The translations under genes were made by a program, and so were the position numbers. A stretch of DNA of 64,000 nucleotides from Vanilla planifolia (lineage: Eukaryota > Streptophyta > Magnoliopsida > Asparagales > Orchidaceae). Below, piece by piece: positions 26,264 to 37,790 of this stretch. Under the pieces are notes generated by a model. The model worked only from the letters and a program-made list of their open reading frames with translations, searched no databases and was not told the origin of the DNA. The stretch covers positions 32,564,412 to 32,628,411 of the forward strand of contig CM043865.1 in assembly GCA_023846275.1 (NCBI GenBank), read 5' to 3'. Every line of letters starts with the position of its first letter. Position 1 is the first letter of the stretch.

Positions 26264-27179
26264 GTTTAACTAAAAAGCATAGTATTTAAGATAACAACAT
26301 TAGGAATGGCAATAAAGCTACTATTGTCACAAAAATCTATTATTTCTTTACAAGAATCTGCCATAATATGCTATTCTGAATACAGAAAACCTAAAGTACA
26401 CAAAATGCTGAGCACATATGCTCCCAGAATTTAGTTGAACTTTATCTACAATAATACATGCCAATAAAAAAAGGAAAAAAACCAACGCAAAAAAGTTATA
26501 TATTCCAAAATGGATGAGAAAATCAAGCTTCAAGTATTTGGATCATGAATTGCAAAAGGGATGAGGAGCAAATCAAGAGAGAAAATTGCAATTAGAAAAG
26601 TTCAACCAAATATTTCACCCAAAGTATAGCCAAACAGAAAAAACAAAGGAAAATGCCATGAAAGCCTTACAATAATTAACAAGTAGCAATCAAGAATGAT
26701 ACAACACAAATCACACTATCCAAAGACGGATAGTTTGAGGTGCAAGAACGATACAAAGAAAACAATGTGAAGGAAATGGGGCATAGAGTTATAGAAGTTG
26801 CAGTTTCCATCCACCATACAGTTGAGATCAAACTTTTGCTTATGGTTGAAAAAGGAGAGTGGTAGGGAATCGAAGAAGAAAAGTTTTAGCTAAGGTGAGG
26901 GGGAAAAATGGGAATAAAGGCAACATTAAAAGGTGAGGGGGGGGGGGGGGGAATGGAAATAAAGGCAGTATCGATGTGATGCTTAAAGTTCGACAGGTTT
27001 CGTTTATTTGATGAGACCAACTCACATACAAAGTGTGAGATAAGTCGTTGACAACAATATATGAACATATGAAGCTTTGGATGAGATTTAAGTGGAAGAT
27101 ATAAAGACTCAACATGTTTTAGAAAAATAATACGCATCATGTAATAGTCATAAATGTATCCATAAAACAATCTTCATGA
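26264..27179 (-). promoter_or_regulatory. WAP upstream region (5' UTR and promoter)
   Basis: On the minus strand a good splice acceptor (TTTTTAG) sits six bases before the ATG, so the 5' untranslated region is probably split by an intron; the first exon may lie near 26750-26880, but this is not proven. A duplicated G-rich element is found at 26892-26972. No other gene was seen. Confidence 0.45.
26892..26972. repeat. 38-bp tandem duplication with a run of 15 G
   Basis: The segment starting at 26892 is repeated from 26930. In the second copy the G run has expanded to 15 consecutive G (26937-26951). It lies about 0.7 kb upstream of the WAP start codon, with the G run on the non-template side of the plus strand. 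Confidence 0.75.
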
Positions 27180-27184
27180 CAATG

Positions 27185-27988
27185 TGATGCAACACCAACC
27201 AATGGCATCATATTTCAACGATGACGTTGACTTATAAAATTAAAATTTTGGCTACTCATCATGAAGCATGAAATGAAAGATCACATAAATTAGTTTTGTA
27301 TCAACCTATGAAATTCACATCAAATAACTTTGAAAATTATAAAAAAAAAATTATACAAATATGTGAAGCATCTAGATATTTTATTTGGGTTACAAAATGG
27401 TATTAATGGTTAATCATTGTACAAAATGAACGCTAATATTTTTTTTGTTTTTATAAAAATATGTATTAGTAGATATTAATTGATGCTAATAGTTATAATG
27501 GAGAAATATATATAAAAAGTCTCAAAATTTAAAATAAAAAAATATAATTTGATAATTTGAATTATCCTTTTTATACTTTTATTTGGTAGCTTGAGTGTAG
27601 ATGAAGTTTTGTAGTTTTTTTTCTTGTGTAACTCCTAGGTAGGTGTTACAAGCTCATTTGATGAGTGTTATCCATTCTCTCTTTATCTTTCTTAATATAT
27701 TTTCCATTAGTATAAATCATCAACAGAATCACTCTTCTTTTTCACCCACTTCTTTTAAGTCATTTCCTTATAACTTACAATCCGATACTGTAGCAATTGT
27801 TTGGCTGACATTATAACAATTGCATGTGTGTTACCTGCACACCAGTCTGTCCATAGAGTGCATATTTAGTGTCGAGCCAATTGCAAAATGAATAATACCA
27901 TATCAACATTTTTCTACTTTTGAACTTAAATTCTCTTTATTCCACTCTCAAATCATGTTAAAAACAATTAACCTTTATTCCTCCATCA
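27185..27988 (+). repeat. 5' LTR of the chromovirus element
   Basis: 804 bp, starting TGATGCAACACC and ending CCATCA, preceded by target duplication CAATG. It aligns along its whole length with 41396-42253; the first 51 bases show 10 differences. Confidence 0.9.
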
Positions 27989-27990
27989 TT

Positions 27991-28003
27991 TGGTATCAAA
28001 GAC
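27991..28003 (+). other. Primer-binding site (initiator Met tRNA type)
   Basis: TGGTATCAAAGAC lies two bases after the 5' LTR and matches the common plant primer site TGGTATCAGAGC with few changes. This sets the direction of the element as plus. Confidence 0.85.
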
Positions 28004-28819
28004 GAAAAAAATATATCCTCAAAAATACTTCGAAGTTTAGAGAACATTACAAAACTTTAGAATTGGTATTTTGCTTTTTATTAAATGCCAATTGAGATAT
28101 AGTCTTGCCATTCCCTTAACTTTTTTTATTTGGTTAAGTTCTAATTAATATGTCGAGTAGCAATTCTATGAGCAAATAATTAGTTTTCAACATAGTCAAA
28201 ACTCTATAGTCTAAATCAAACCATTTACCTTCAAACACACTCTAACTTCATTAAGTATTCACTTGTAAGAAAATTATATTTTATTAACCCACGTATTGAA
28301 TGTTAATTATTACATGAAAACTTAAATTAAACAACTAAAAAGAACTATTTGAATATTATTGAGATATACTTGCTTTGCTTATTCTAAATTGCTTTCTTTC
28401 CTTAAAAAAAAAGTTAAATTAAAAAAAAAATTGATATCATCTCACCGACTATTTTGCATTTTTAGATTACATCTTTTATTATATAAGTTTGTCTTTTTAT
28501 CGTTGTCAATTACTTACATTTAATATTGCATAAATGTTTCTTAAATTAATAAATGTGAAACAAATAGAAAATCTAAAACAAACCACAAACCTTAGAATAA
28601 ATCAAATTAAAAAACCACAAACAAAGAATTTGATATAGTAACAAAAATGATCATTCAACCTTCCAATCAAATGCAAACCTTACATTTACACTATAATCTT
28701 AAAAGTTTACCTTCTCAGTAAGACAACATACCTGATGCGAATATAACTAACACAGAGAATACATTTCAAGAAAAGACCATGAATATCAAACTTATTTTAA
28801 AAATCCTGATATAAAAATG

Positions 28820-29406
28820 TAAAAAAAAGTCGAAGTTGAATCACCAACTTTTGATTATATTTATGACCCATACAAATTTCTTAATTGACTAACTCAAATG
28901 AAAAACTTTTTTGAATGATACAAAATAAATGATTACTAAAACGTTAGTATTGTCAAAATGAAACTTATTAATTGTGTAAAAATCTATTGGACCAACATAC
29001 TCTTAAGAAAAAACGAATGAGTAGATGAGTTATGACATAAGTAGAGATGAAAAAAATATTAAGGACAAAATATTGCCCAAAAGATCATGACAAAAAACTT
29101 CAGGAATAATTTTATCATTAAAACAAGGGTTATTAATTGTAATAAACTATTTAAATGAATTTGAAAAATTATCTATTCAAACAAATTATTGTGATAATGA
29201 TTGACAACTTGCTAACAAATTCACACCAATACTTCACCTAAAAATTAGAAAAGTTGAACTTCTTAATCCACAAAAAACTCCCCATATTGCCCAATTGGTA
29301 GCATGTCATGCAACCTCTTATTCAACAACAAAAACAAACCTAGCTTTTCTCCATACACACCAAAATCAATTGCAAAAACCAGATTGCCCCAATTAAGCCC
29401 TTATCA
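28820..29406 (+). pseudogene. gag of the chromovirus element, first part
   Basis: The plus-strand reading shows a plant Ty3/gypsy gag (Retrotrans_gag type) with recognisable pieces such as YDPYKFLN, FFEWYKIND-like and KIYWTN, interrupted by several stops. It runs directly into the nested element at 29407 and continues after it at 35338. The zone 28004-28819 before it should be the leader; nothing clear was seen there. Confidence 0.75.
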
Positions 29407-30295
29407 TGTTGATGCGAAAAATGGATTTGGGAAATTTAAACAAAAAGTTACTTAGGGCAACAACAAGAAAGTACAAATGGACAAAATTTCCAATATGTCT
29501 AGAAGAAGATTGGCGCACAACTTTAAGACAAGTTGGCATGATGTGACGAAGTTCTATTATTGACTCGTTGATATTGAATAGAACGTGATCGATGTTAAGA
29601 TGATACAGTAAGATACGACAGCGACTCGGCTAGGATCAACGACAACTGGGTTTTGATCTGCAACGACTTAGTTAGGATCGACAGTGATTCAACAGAAATT
29701 CGCTATGATTCGATAGGAATTGGTTACGACTTGGCAGGAATCGGTTACGACTTGGCCATAATCGGCTGCGACTTGGCCAAGATCCGCGAAGACTTGGTCG
29801 AATCAGCTGCAACTCGACCTAGATCGATGGTGAATCAACAGGATCGACGACAAATTGGCCTGGATCTGTAGCAAGTCAATTGGATCAATGACGAATTGCT
29901 AGACGTGCAGTGAATTGGCCAAAATCATTCTTGAATCGCTCAGAATCTGTGTTGAGTTAGCCAGAGGGTGGCGGCGAATCAGATGATCGAGATAGAGTCG
30001 GTGTGGCTCGACACGCCCAAGCCAACATGGATCGGCGAGGGTGGGCGTGAGCTGCCTCGAGTATGCGCATGCCAGTTCGAGTGAGCGTGGGTTGGCATGG
30101 ATCAGCACGGGTCAGCACAAGTCGATGTGAGTTGGCGAGTCAACACGGATCAGCAAATCGATGCAGTTTGTAGTGGGTCAGCACGAGTTGACACAAGTGT
30201 GTGAGTCAACATGGGTTAATGTGGGTCAGAATGGGTCGGCAAGTCGACGAGGATTGACACGTGTTAGCACAGTTAAGCACGAGTCGGCAAGTCTA
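29407..30295 (-). repeat. 3' LTR remnant of the Tat-like element
   Basis: Aligns with the plus-strand beginning of 33893-35337. It contains the same two minisatellite zones: units of about 21 bp at 29610-29960 and shorter GTCGGCACG-like units at 29990-30290. Its other end is cut by the deletion that also removed integrase. Confidence 0.8.
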
Positions 30296-31960
30296 TTTAA
30301 GGGATAATCAAGATATGAAATCAATCTCAAATTCGCTGAGCTCAATAACCCATTTCTACAATCTCCCTAAGATGCCTATTGAATGAAGGATGCATTTCAA
30401 AAGCTTCTTATGATAACATTGATAGTGTGGGATTGAAAATAATGTCGTAGTCATCGAGCAGACATGAAGAGAGTTAGTGTCATCTTTTCCAGAGGAGAAT
30501 ATCTTTTTTCTGCATCCTTTAAAATGTGAAAGACATAATAAATGGGTTGTTGCGCACCTTTGTCTTCTTGGATTAATACAACACTGACAGCTGAGTTTGA
30601 GGCCGCTAAGTAGATGAATAATGTTCTCCAAATATCAAACTACTTAAAATTGAAGGATAAGATAAGTAAGCATTGAGTTCTTGAAAGGTTTTTTCACAAT
30701 CCTCTATCTATATTAACCTAGCCTTGTTGCATAATAGTTTAAAGAATGGTTAAGCTTTTTATCCCAACTTGGAGATGAAAAGACTAAACCTTGTGAAGCA
30801 TCCAATGAGACATTGGACATTCTTTGGAGTTTTTGGAGATGTCATCTCTAAAAGATCATTCACTTTATTGGCATTTGGTTGGATTCCCTCTTTTAATCCT
30901 ACATAATCAAGGAATTTTCCTGATGATGCATCAAAAGTACATCTTAAAAGATTGAGCTTAAGATTGAATTTTTAACAAGTCTTAAACGTTTCTCTTAGGT
31001 CCTGTACAAGTGCGTCAAAAAATGCTTTTCACCAGAGTCGTCCACATAAACTTTAAGATTCTACTTTTCTGATTCTGAAAGACAGTGTCAATCATTCTTT
31101 AATAAGCTGCTCCAACATTCTTGAGTCCAAAAGACATGACTTTATAACAGAAAGTCCCGAAGTCGCTAATGAATACGGTTTTTTCTTCATCTTCTTTAGC
31201 CATCTTAATCTGATGATATCCTGAGAATGCATCTAAAAAACTAAAACATATGAAGCCAATGGCCAAATTTACGAGATCATCAATTCGAGGTAACGGATAT
31301 GTCTTTTAGGCTGGCTTGATTAAAATTGGTGTAGTCCACACAAATGTGTCATTTGTCATTGTTTTTCTATACGAGTACCGCGTTGGCTAGTCATTCAAGA
31401 TAGCGGACTAATCGAATGAAACCAACGTCAAGGAGTTTTGGCACTTTCTCTTTAATTGTTTTTTGCTTTTTGATGATAAACACTCATCTTTGTCGTCGAA
31501 CTGTTGGAACTTTGGGATCTATATGGAGTGTTGGGCTGTTGTAATGTCTACCCTTGGCATGTTTGATAGTTCTCATGTAAAAACATCAATGTACTTGACC
31601 AAAAGCTTGAGGGTGACATCTTTTTCTTTTTCATTTCGATCAGTAGAAATAGTTACAAGCTTGGTCGAATCAGATGGATTGAGAGGGAGTGAGACAAAAA
31701 AGAAAGCAGGGTTAGAAACTTCTCTTTCAGGGATTATGATGGATGATTCAACCATCGTTTTCATGGTGTTTAAATAGCATCTCCTTGACTATAGAAGATC
31801 CCTTTGCACTCAAACTACCCTTGAAGGAGTATAAAACTTCACACATACGTATGGTATCGAGACAACCATTTCGAATGTGTTCATTATTGGCCTCCCGAAG
31901 ATAGCATTATATGCAGAAGGAGCATCAACTATGATGAAGTTGATCATGTGCAGGGCTGAG
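30296..31960 (-). pseudogene. Protease, reverse transcriptase and RNase H of the Tat-like element
   Basis: Read on the minus strand. From the right, AYNAIFGRP-type protease sequence near 31900, linker to about 31560, reverse transcriptase with LKNVGAAYQRM near 31120 and the catalytic YVDD codons still intact at 31037-31048, then an RNase H segment (about 30650-30300) with AVSVVLIQED, YYV, DAEKRYSPLEK and LSEFEIDF. In-frame stops and shifts throughout. No integrase follows. Confidence 0.8.
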
Positions 31961-33760
31961 CCAAAAGGATTTCCCATTATAAATGAAAATGTGATGGTTC
32001 ATTCTAGTTTTAGAGGTTCTCCAGGAACTTACAAGTGATCCTGTAACTAGGAGAATAAGGTTTTGACTAGTACTGATTTTATCGAAAGCATAAAAAAAGG
32101 ATTTAAGCTAAACTTTCGGTGTCAATGAGCATGCGACGAACTTCTACATTGGAAATTATTTCAAAAATTATTATAGCATTATTGTAGGGGTTGCCAAGGG
32201 GTATCTTCGGGTCCAAATGATATTGGAACTGATGTTTCTTGATGCCTTGTCACATTAGCAATCATAATTCATCCCAATGTTCTCAAGGTAGAGCTCTTTG
32301 AGTAGGATTGTTTTTATCTAGTGATGACATAGACGATCCTAACAGGTGTTTTGTCTTTGACTTTCTTGATTTTTTCTGTGACATTTGTTCTTACAAGTTC
32401 ATTAAAGATAGGATTTGGTTTAGAGGCCTTTACTTAGTATTCCTATTTCTCAATTAAGACTTTGAGAGTCTCATATTAGGAAGTTGTGTGACCATGATCC
32501 TCATGATATTTACAGAACTTCATTGTGTCTAGATTATTCTCCAAGAGCAGTCTTGAATTTTGATATAATCCATCTTTTTTTATAGTAGCCAAAATTTCTT
32601 CTAGGGGTACACTTAAAAGTGTTGAAATACAGAGTTTGGTATCCTCGTTTGTCATGCAGCGCCCTCTAAGTGTAGTCTTTGTTGTTTTGCGGCCTTTTTT
32701 GTCCTCGATTGTGGGGCCTTGGAGGTAATGATGTCTTCCCTTCTAGCCTGCCAGACAAAGCTAAAGAGAACACCTCATTGATAAAACAAATAACTCTGTT
32801 GAAGATTTCCTGTAACGATTTCGATGACTAAGTGTTTTTGGAAATCTCCCTGTTGAAGAAATCTAATAAGGGTTGCTTGGGTGAGTCAAGAATTCTTATG
32901 ATCAACCTCTTTAAGAGCTTCTCTGAAACGTTAGAGGTAAGCTTGAAGTAATTCCGATTGATGTTGGTTTAAATAAAAAAAAGATTCAAAGACTTTTGTA
33001 GATCCGATACAGCTAACAAAGGAGGATAAGAATAACCTTTTGAATTAGTCTAATAAAAAAATTAACTTAGGAAACAATTTCAAAAACCATTCTAAAACTG
33101 TATCTTTAAGATAAATAAAGAAAATTTTGCATCAGATGGCCCCAGACATGTCATATAAAGAAGCAATTATCTTAAATTCTCTTAAGAAAATATAAAAATT
33201 TGAATTGTCGTAATAAAACGTGGAGTTCGAAAGTTGAAGTTTAGGAGGCAAAGGAGTCAAAAAGATCTCTTCAGTAAACGAAAAAACCTCATTGATGACA
33301 TTTGGGTTATATCCCTATTGCCAAAATTGGTGAGGATCATTATTAGGGGAACATAGGGTTCCTGATAAAAATTAGGAGCTTGTGGTATTGCAAAATCAGG
33401 TCGAGAATAAAAAAAAGTTTCAATTTCGTTTGAACTAAAGGGTCTTGAGTTGTATGATACTGATAAATTGGTAAGAAGTTGTGAAGAGGTGTGCACTATA
33501 AGTTTTTTTGAAATGAGTGAAATGTAATAAGATTCAGATGTTATGGGTAGGGCCTCAAGTGACACTTTATTGAAAGGGGAGATGTTAGGTATACTTGGCA
33601 AACTTTCCCTTAGTAAAGTGGCCAAACTTATTCTAATTTGCTCTCTTATAAGCATAAGAAGAGTGGAAAAAAATCTTATGAAATGCTGCATTTGATTTTG
33701 GAATAAACAAAAAGGATTACTAGTAAGCGAGTGAAAAGGTTCTGAAGTTTGTGAAGTTTG
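31961..33760 (-). pseudogene. gag of the Tat-like element
   Basis: Minus-strand gag region. The longest clean frame is 33691-33257 (144 codons), near its N-terminal end; the rest is broken. It is collinear with the remnant at 1-1665. No intact zinc knuckle was recognised. Confidence 0.65.
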
Positions 33761-33870
33761 AGGTGAAAGTGTAAAGATCTCTACCGTCTCTTGGTTGCGA
33801 TTGTTAGACGCTTCCTTTCTAGGAATAAAGGTGGCTTCCTCTTGGTTTTTATTTCAACTTTCTTGTTTGT

Positions 33871-33887
33871 TCCCAATGATAGTGCCA
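33871..33887 (-). other. Primer-binding site of the Tat-like element
   Basis: On the minus strand TGGCACTATCATTGGGA begins five bases after the LTR end. It resembles, with several changes, the TGGCGCCGTTGCCGGGGA primer site common in plant Tat/Athila elements. Confidence 0.6.
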
Positions 33888-33892
33888 AAAAA

Positions 33893-35337
33893 TGTTGATG
33901 CAAAAATAGATTCGAGGAATTTAAAGAAAAACTTAAATGAAAATTGAACTTGGATAAAAAAAGGAAAAAAACAGTGATGAGGAAACCCGAATGGATGAAA
34001 TTTCCTATTTGTTTGGAAGAAGATTGGAGAACACCTTTAGGGTAAGTTGACGTGATGCGGTGAAGTTTCACTACTGTCTCGTTGATGTTGAATATAACAT
34101 AATTGATATTGAGATGTTGCGGTAGGATGCGACGATGACTCGACTTGGATAGGCAGCAACTCGACTTGGATTGACGACGACTCGATTAGAATCAGCGACG
34201 AATCAGCAGGGATCAACTGTGACTCAGTCAAGATCAACAGTGACTCGATCGGATCAACGGTGACTCGACCTGGATTAGCAACGACTCGGCCTGTATCGGC
34301 TGCGACTCTGCCTGGATTGGCAACGACTCAACCTGAATCGATAGCAAATCACCCTGGATCAGTGATGAATCGATTGGATGTGCGGTGAATTGGCTAGAAT
34401 AAGTCTTGAATCACCTAGAATCATAGTCGAGTCGGCTCGCCAGCGGCCACGAATCAAGTAAGCGAGCTCGAGTTGATGTCATCCGACACTGCTCGGCTCA
34501 AGAGAGCGCAAGCCGACGTGGGTCGGCGAGGGTCGACTCAGGCGGGTGAGAGCTGACTCAGGTATGCCCAGGCCAGTTTAAATCAGCACAGGTTTGCGCG
34601 GGTCAATACGGGTCGGCATAGGTCGACAAGTTGACATGGGTCAGCAAGTTGAAGCGGTTTGCTGTGGGTTGATGTGAGTCAACACAAGTGTGGGGGTTGA
34701 CATGGGTTGTTGCAGGTTGAAACAGGTAGGTGAGTTGATGCGGGTCGGCACGTGTCAGCACAATTCAGAGCAGGTCGACGAGTCGACTTTGGTCAACAAG
34801 TCGATGAAGTTCTATGTGGGTCGACGCAGATTGACACAGGTGTGCAGGTTGACACAGCTTGCTGCGGGTCAGAACAAGTCTATAAGTCGACGCAAGTCAA
34901 CACGTGTCAACACTGTACAACGTTATGTTCGCAGGCAGTTTTTAGAAAGCTGCATGCAATTTTAAATCCCTAAAACTATGTTGTCGCCGAAGCTCGGGAG
35001 ACAAAGGTCTTCTCAAAGAAAGATGAAGCTCGTTCATCTTGAGATCACTATCCGACGAGGACTCGAGAGTCCGACCGCACCAAAAGAGCTTAAAACTATC
35101 TCCTTTCTTTCTCTGCTTCCACTTCTTCTGTTCCCCTTGCAGTCGACGTGAGAGGGATTTATAATGGCGCTCGATGAACGGCGCCAATACCAATTTAGAT
35201 TTCCTCTTCCGTTCTTCAATCCGGTGTAATAGCTTTCCCAGGCAATCCGACGAAGAGCGGTAGGTTTTTCCACACCTACAAACGATAAGTCTACACTTTT
35301 CTTTTTTTTACTTTTAGGGTTTTTTTGCATCTTCACA
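33893..35337 (-). repeat. 5' LTR of the Tat-like element, with minisatellites
   Basis: 1,445 bp. On the minus strand it starts TGTGAAGATGC and ends GCATCAACA. The plus strand shows about a dozen degenerate 21-bp units (core ACTCGACCTGGAT) at 34125-34385 and a second zone of roughly 10-11-bp GGTCGGCACG-like words at 34500-34920. The GC-richer end at 34975-35340 gives open frames on the minus strand, but these fall inside the LTR and are not a gene. Confidence 0.8.
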
Positions 35338-35446
35338 TGTCAAAATCTACAAACCATCCACCTCATCTCGTTCAGAAGAACAATCTAATACTTCCAAACC
35401 AAAGAAGGAAATTATTCATTTTAAATGTAAAAAATCAAGTCATTTT
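35338..35446 (+). pseudogene. gag of the chromovirus element, short middle part
   Basis: A 109-bp piece of host gag left between the two nested elements. It holds a serine- and lysine-rich linker and the first half of a CCHC zinc knuckle (FKCKKSSHF). The first cysteine is histidine here. Confidence 0.75.
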
Positions 35447-37785
35447 TGTTGTACCTGTGGTCATGACAACACTTGTTTGATGACAACAAAATCATTTTGT
35501 TAGTTTTTCTAATACTTTTTCGAGTGTCTTTCAGATAATGCATCTTAAGCTCTTAAAGGATTAATTAATTGGAGAGCTTTGACTAAATATCTCATGAAAC
35601 AATCCACAAGTGAAGGAATATCAAGTAATGTTAATAGCTATGACTTAAATAACATATCAAGAAACGTTGATTAAACTCTTGATAGAGTGACTAACCATTA
35701 GGACTTCATCTTCAAAATATCTACTAATTTGATTATTTATCCGATCACTTGTTTATATATGACAATTAAGTTGCATAACATTATTCATTTATATTCATTA
35801 TTAATGATTTGTTACATATTATTATTTTAGCAATTGAAAAAATATTTTGTTATTTTAATAATTATAAAAAAATACTTTAAAAATAATAAAAAAATAATAA
35901 ATATATAAAAAATGATTTTAGAAAAGAAAACAAAAAATTCGACCTAAGAACTCAATATATGGTCAAGCACAAAGGCTTGGGCCAAGTGGCCCAAACTGAG
36001 GCAATGGGACTAAAGAGCCGTGGGTAAGGAGACCAGGTGAACTAAGTCGAGTAAAGCCCGAGTCCCAATCGGGCCCTTAACAGGTTGAATTAAATTGGTT
36101 CAGGAAATATTTCTTAGACCATTTTAAGCATAACAAGTTAGGTCGAACTTGCAAAGTGTCAAATTATTGGATCAGGTTAGATCGAACCCGTATACATATG
36201 CATAAATGACTTGGGTCATGACCTCCCAAAGGCACTAGGAGACAGCCAACCCCATTTGACTGAGAAAAAGTATTATAAATTCCAAATATCATATACAAGT
36301 TTGCAATGTAGGACTAAAACTTGTCCCTGTTTGCTTCTGAACTGGAGCGAACTAGTGTCGTTTGATTGCTTATATTCGCAATCAAATGAACAGGACTGCA
36401 TTTGCTTTTGAGCAGTAGATTCTATCTAACTGTTAAACTAACAAGCCTAATCAAATGGATGAGATCAGCTCCGCCATTTTGAACAACAATTTTCATCTTA
36501 TCGTCCATCCATAAAACATGATCAAACGATTAAGATCTTTGCAATTGTGAACAGTGCATATCATTTAACCGTCCATCCACAAAACTCGATCAAACGGCTA
36601 AGATCGTCTCCTCCTTCATAAACAGTGCTCTTGCACATCAAGATTAGATCCGGAACCTTTATTCAACGTTTTGATCGAGTGACTCTTGTTTCGTCCGCCC
36701 AGATCGGACGGTGGTTGTTGTTCCCACTCATAATCTAAGTTCCAGAAAGCAGTTTGTGTTTGTTTATAACTTCGAAATGTTAACAACTATTTCGAATGGC
36801 CTTTCTAGTCATTAAAAAAATTCAATTTTAATCTAAAATATTCTCATATAAATAGAGGAGTCTTAAGAGTTAAAAAATTAAGAATGTTAACCTTGCTATA
36901 TCAATTTGTTGAGAAGAGAAGATTCAAAACCAAAAATTACAATCTGATTTCAACACCTTTGCTGAAGCCGTGTCTGCAACTCTTTTTGCCTTTCCTGTTT
37001 CAACATCCTCATTGATTGCACATCTTACTGATGACTTCTTTATAATTGATTATTTATTTTTTTATTCATTTTTTTTGGAAAAGATCGTAATAATATAAAA
37101 TTTTTGTTCATTATCATTTTTCTTAATAATGTTAATACATATTGATAAATCTTTTAGATTTAATATTTCAAAACTAAACCTTTTAAGTTGTTTTAACAAT
37201 TTTCTTGTGTGCACTTATATTCCAACATTATAATTCATAGACTTAATATATACTTTTATAAATAAATAATGAAAGATTGTGATTAATTATTATTTTATAT
37301 TGTGCTTCAATATTATAAGTTTTTATAATTGAGATTATAACGATAAACCCCTACCTACTGTAGCAAAAGAATATGATTTGTAAAGATTAATTCTACTTGC
37401 TACGACAAAAGAGAGCGGATTTGTTAGTAGAATTCTAGTCTGGTTGGCTTGAAGTGGATGTAGACACAGGTTAAGTTGAACCATCTAAAAATCTTGTCAT
37501 TTTTATTTCTTTGTTATCATACAATTTATAATATTTCTCTTATTTATTAATATTTAATTTAAAATATATATCAAAAAAATTTAACAAAATTATCTTTATC
37601 AAGCATCAAATATTTTATTGACAAACGTTTTTAAACTACAAAATTTTTATTTTTTTTCAAAATAATTAAATCAATGGTTTTACAATTGCCAAATTTTCAT
37701 TTAAGAAAAAATTTTGAAAATAGCAAAAACTTTAGAAGCACAATTCATTCTCCTCTTATGCATTAGTCGAACACAGATTACATCA
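35447..37785. mobile_element. Solo LTR, Ty1/copia-like, in the chromovirus zinc knuckle
   Basis: 2,339 bp from TGTTGTACC to ACATCA, flanked by perfect 5-bp duplications ATTTT (35442-35446 and 37786-37790). Removal rejoins the host zinc knuckle: the reading goes from KCKKSSHF to SKQY, the last cysteine being tyrosine. No coding domain is inside, so it is a solo LTR left by recombination, or one LTR of a lost element. A TATAAATAG box lies at 36848-36856, and three degenerate units of about 70 bp occur at 36445-36650. The copia assignment (SIRE/Maximus-like) is from the look of the LTR end and is uncertain. Confidence 0.8.
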
Positions 37786-37790
37786 ATTTT

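Larger units (their letters stand above)
29407..35337 (-). mobile_element. Tat-like Ty3/gypsy retrotransposon nested in the chromovirus gag
   Basis: Inserted on the opposite strand. Right (5') LTR 33893-35337, left (3') LTR remnant 29407 to about 30295, both with plus-strand start TGTTGATGC. Flanks are TATCA (29402-29406) and TGTCA (35338-35342), a 5-bp duplication with one mismatch. Removing the element rejoins the host gag in frame. On the minus strand come a primer-binding site, gag, protease, reverse transcriptase and RNase H, all decayed. Integrase is missing: the RNase H reading runs straight into LTR sequence near 30295, so a deletion took integrase and the first part of the 3' LTR. 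Lineage placement as Tat-like rests on the protein similarity and primer site and is less certain. Confidence 0.85.

Noticed and set aside
30296-30360. Possible LTR end with a purine tract at 30361-30370
   Set aside because: The RNase H reading continues through this point to about 30300, so it is coding sequence of the element.
35034-35336. Open frames on the minus strand (100 and 83 codons) that looked like a gene start with a basic N-terminus
   Set aside because: They fall inside the 5' LTR of the Tat-like element, overlap each other in different frames and match no family.
35447-35475. Reading of the zinc knuckle straight on past 35446 (HFCCTC)
   Set aside because: The ATTTT duplications show that an LTR starts at 35447; the true continuation of the knuckle is at 37786.
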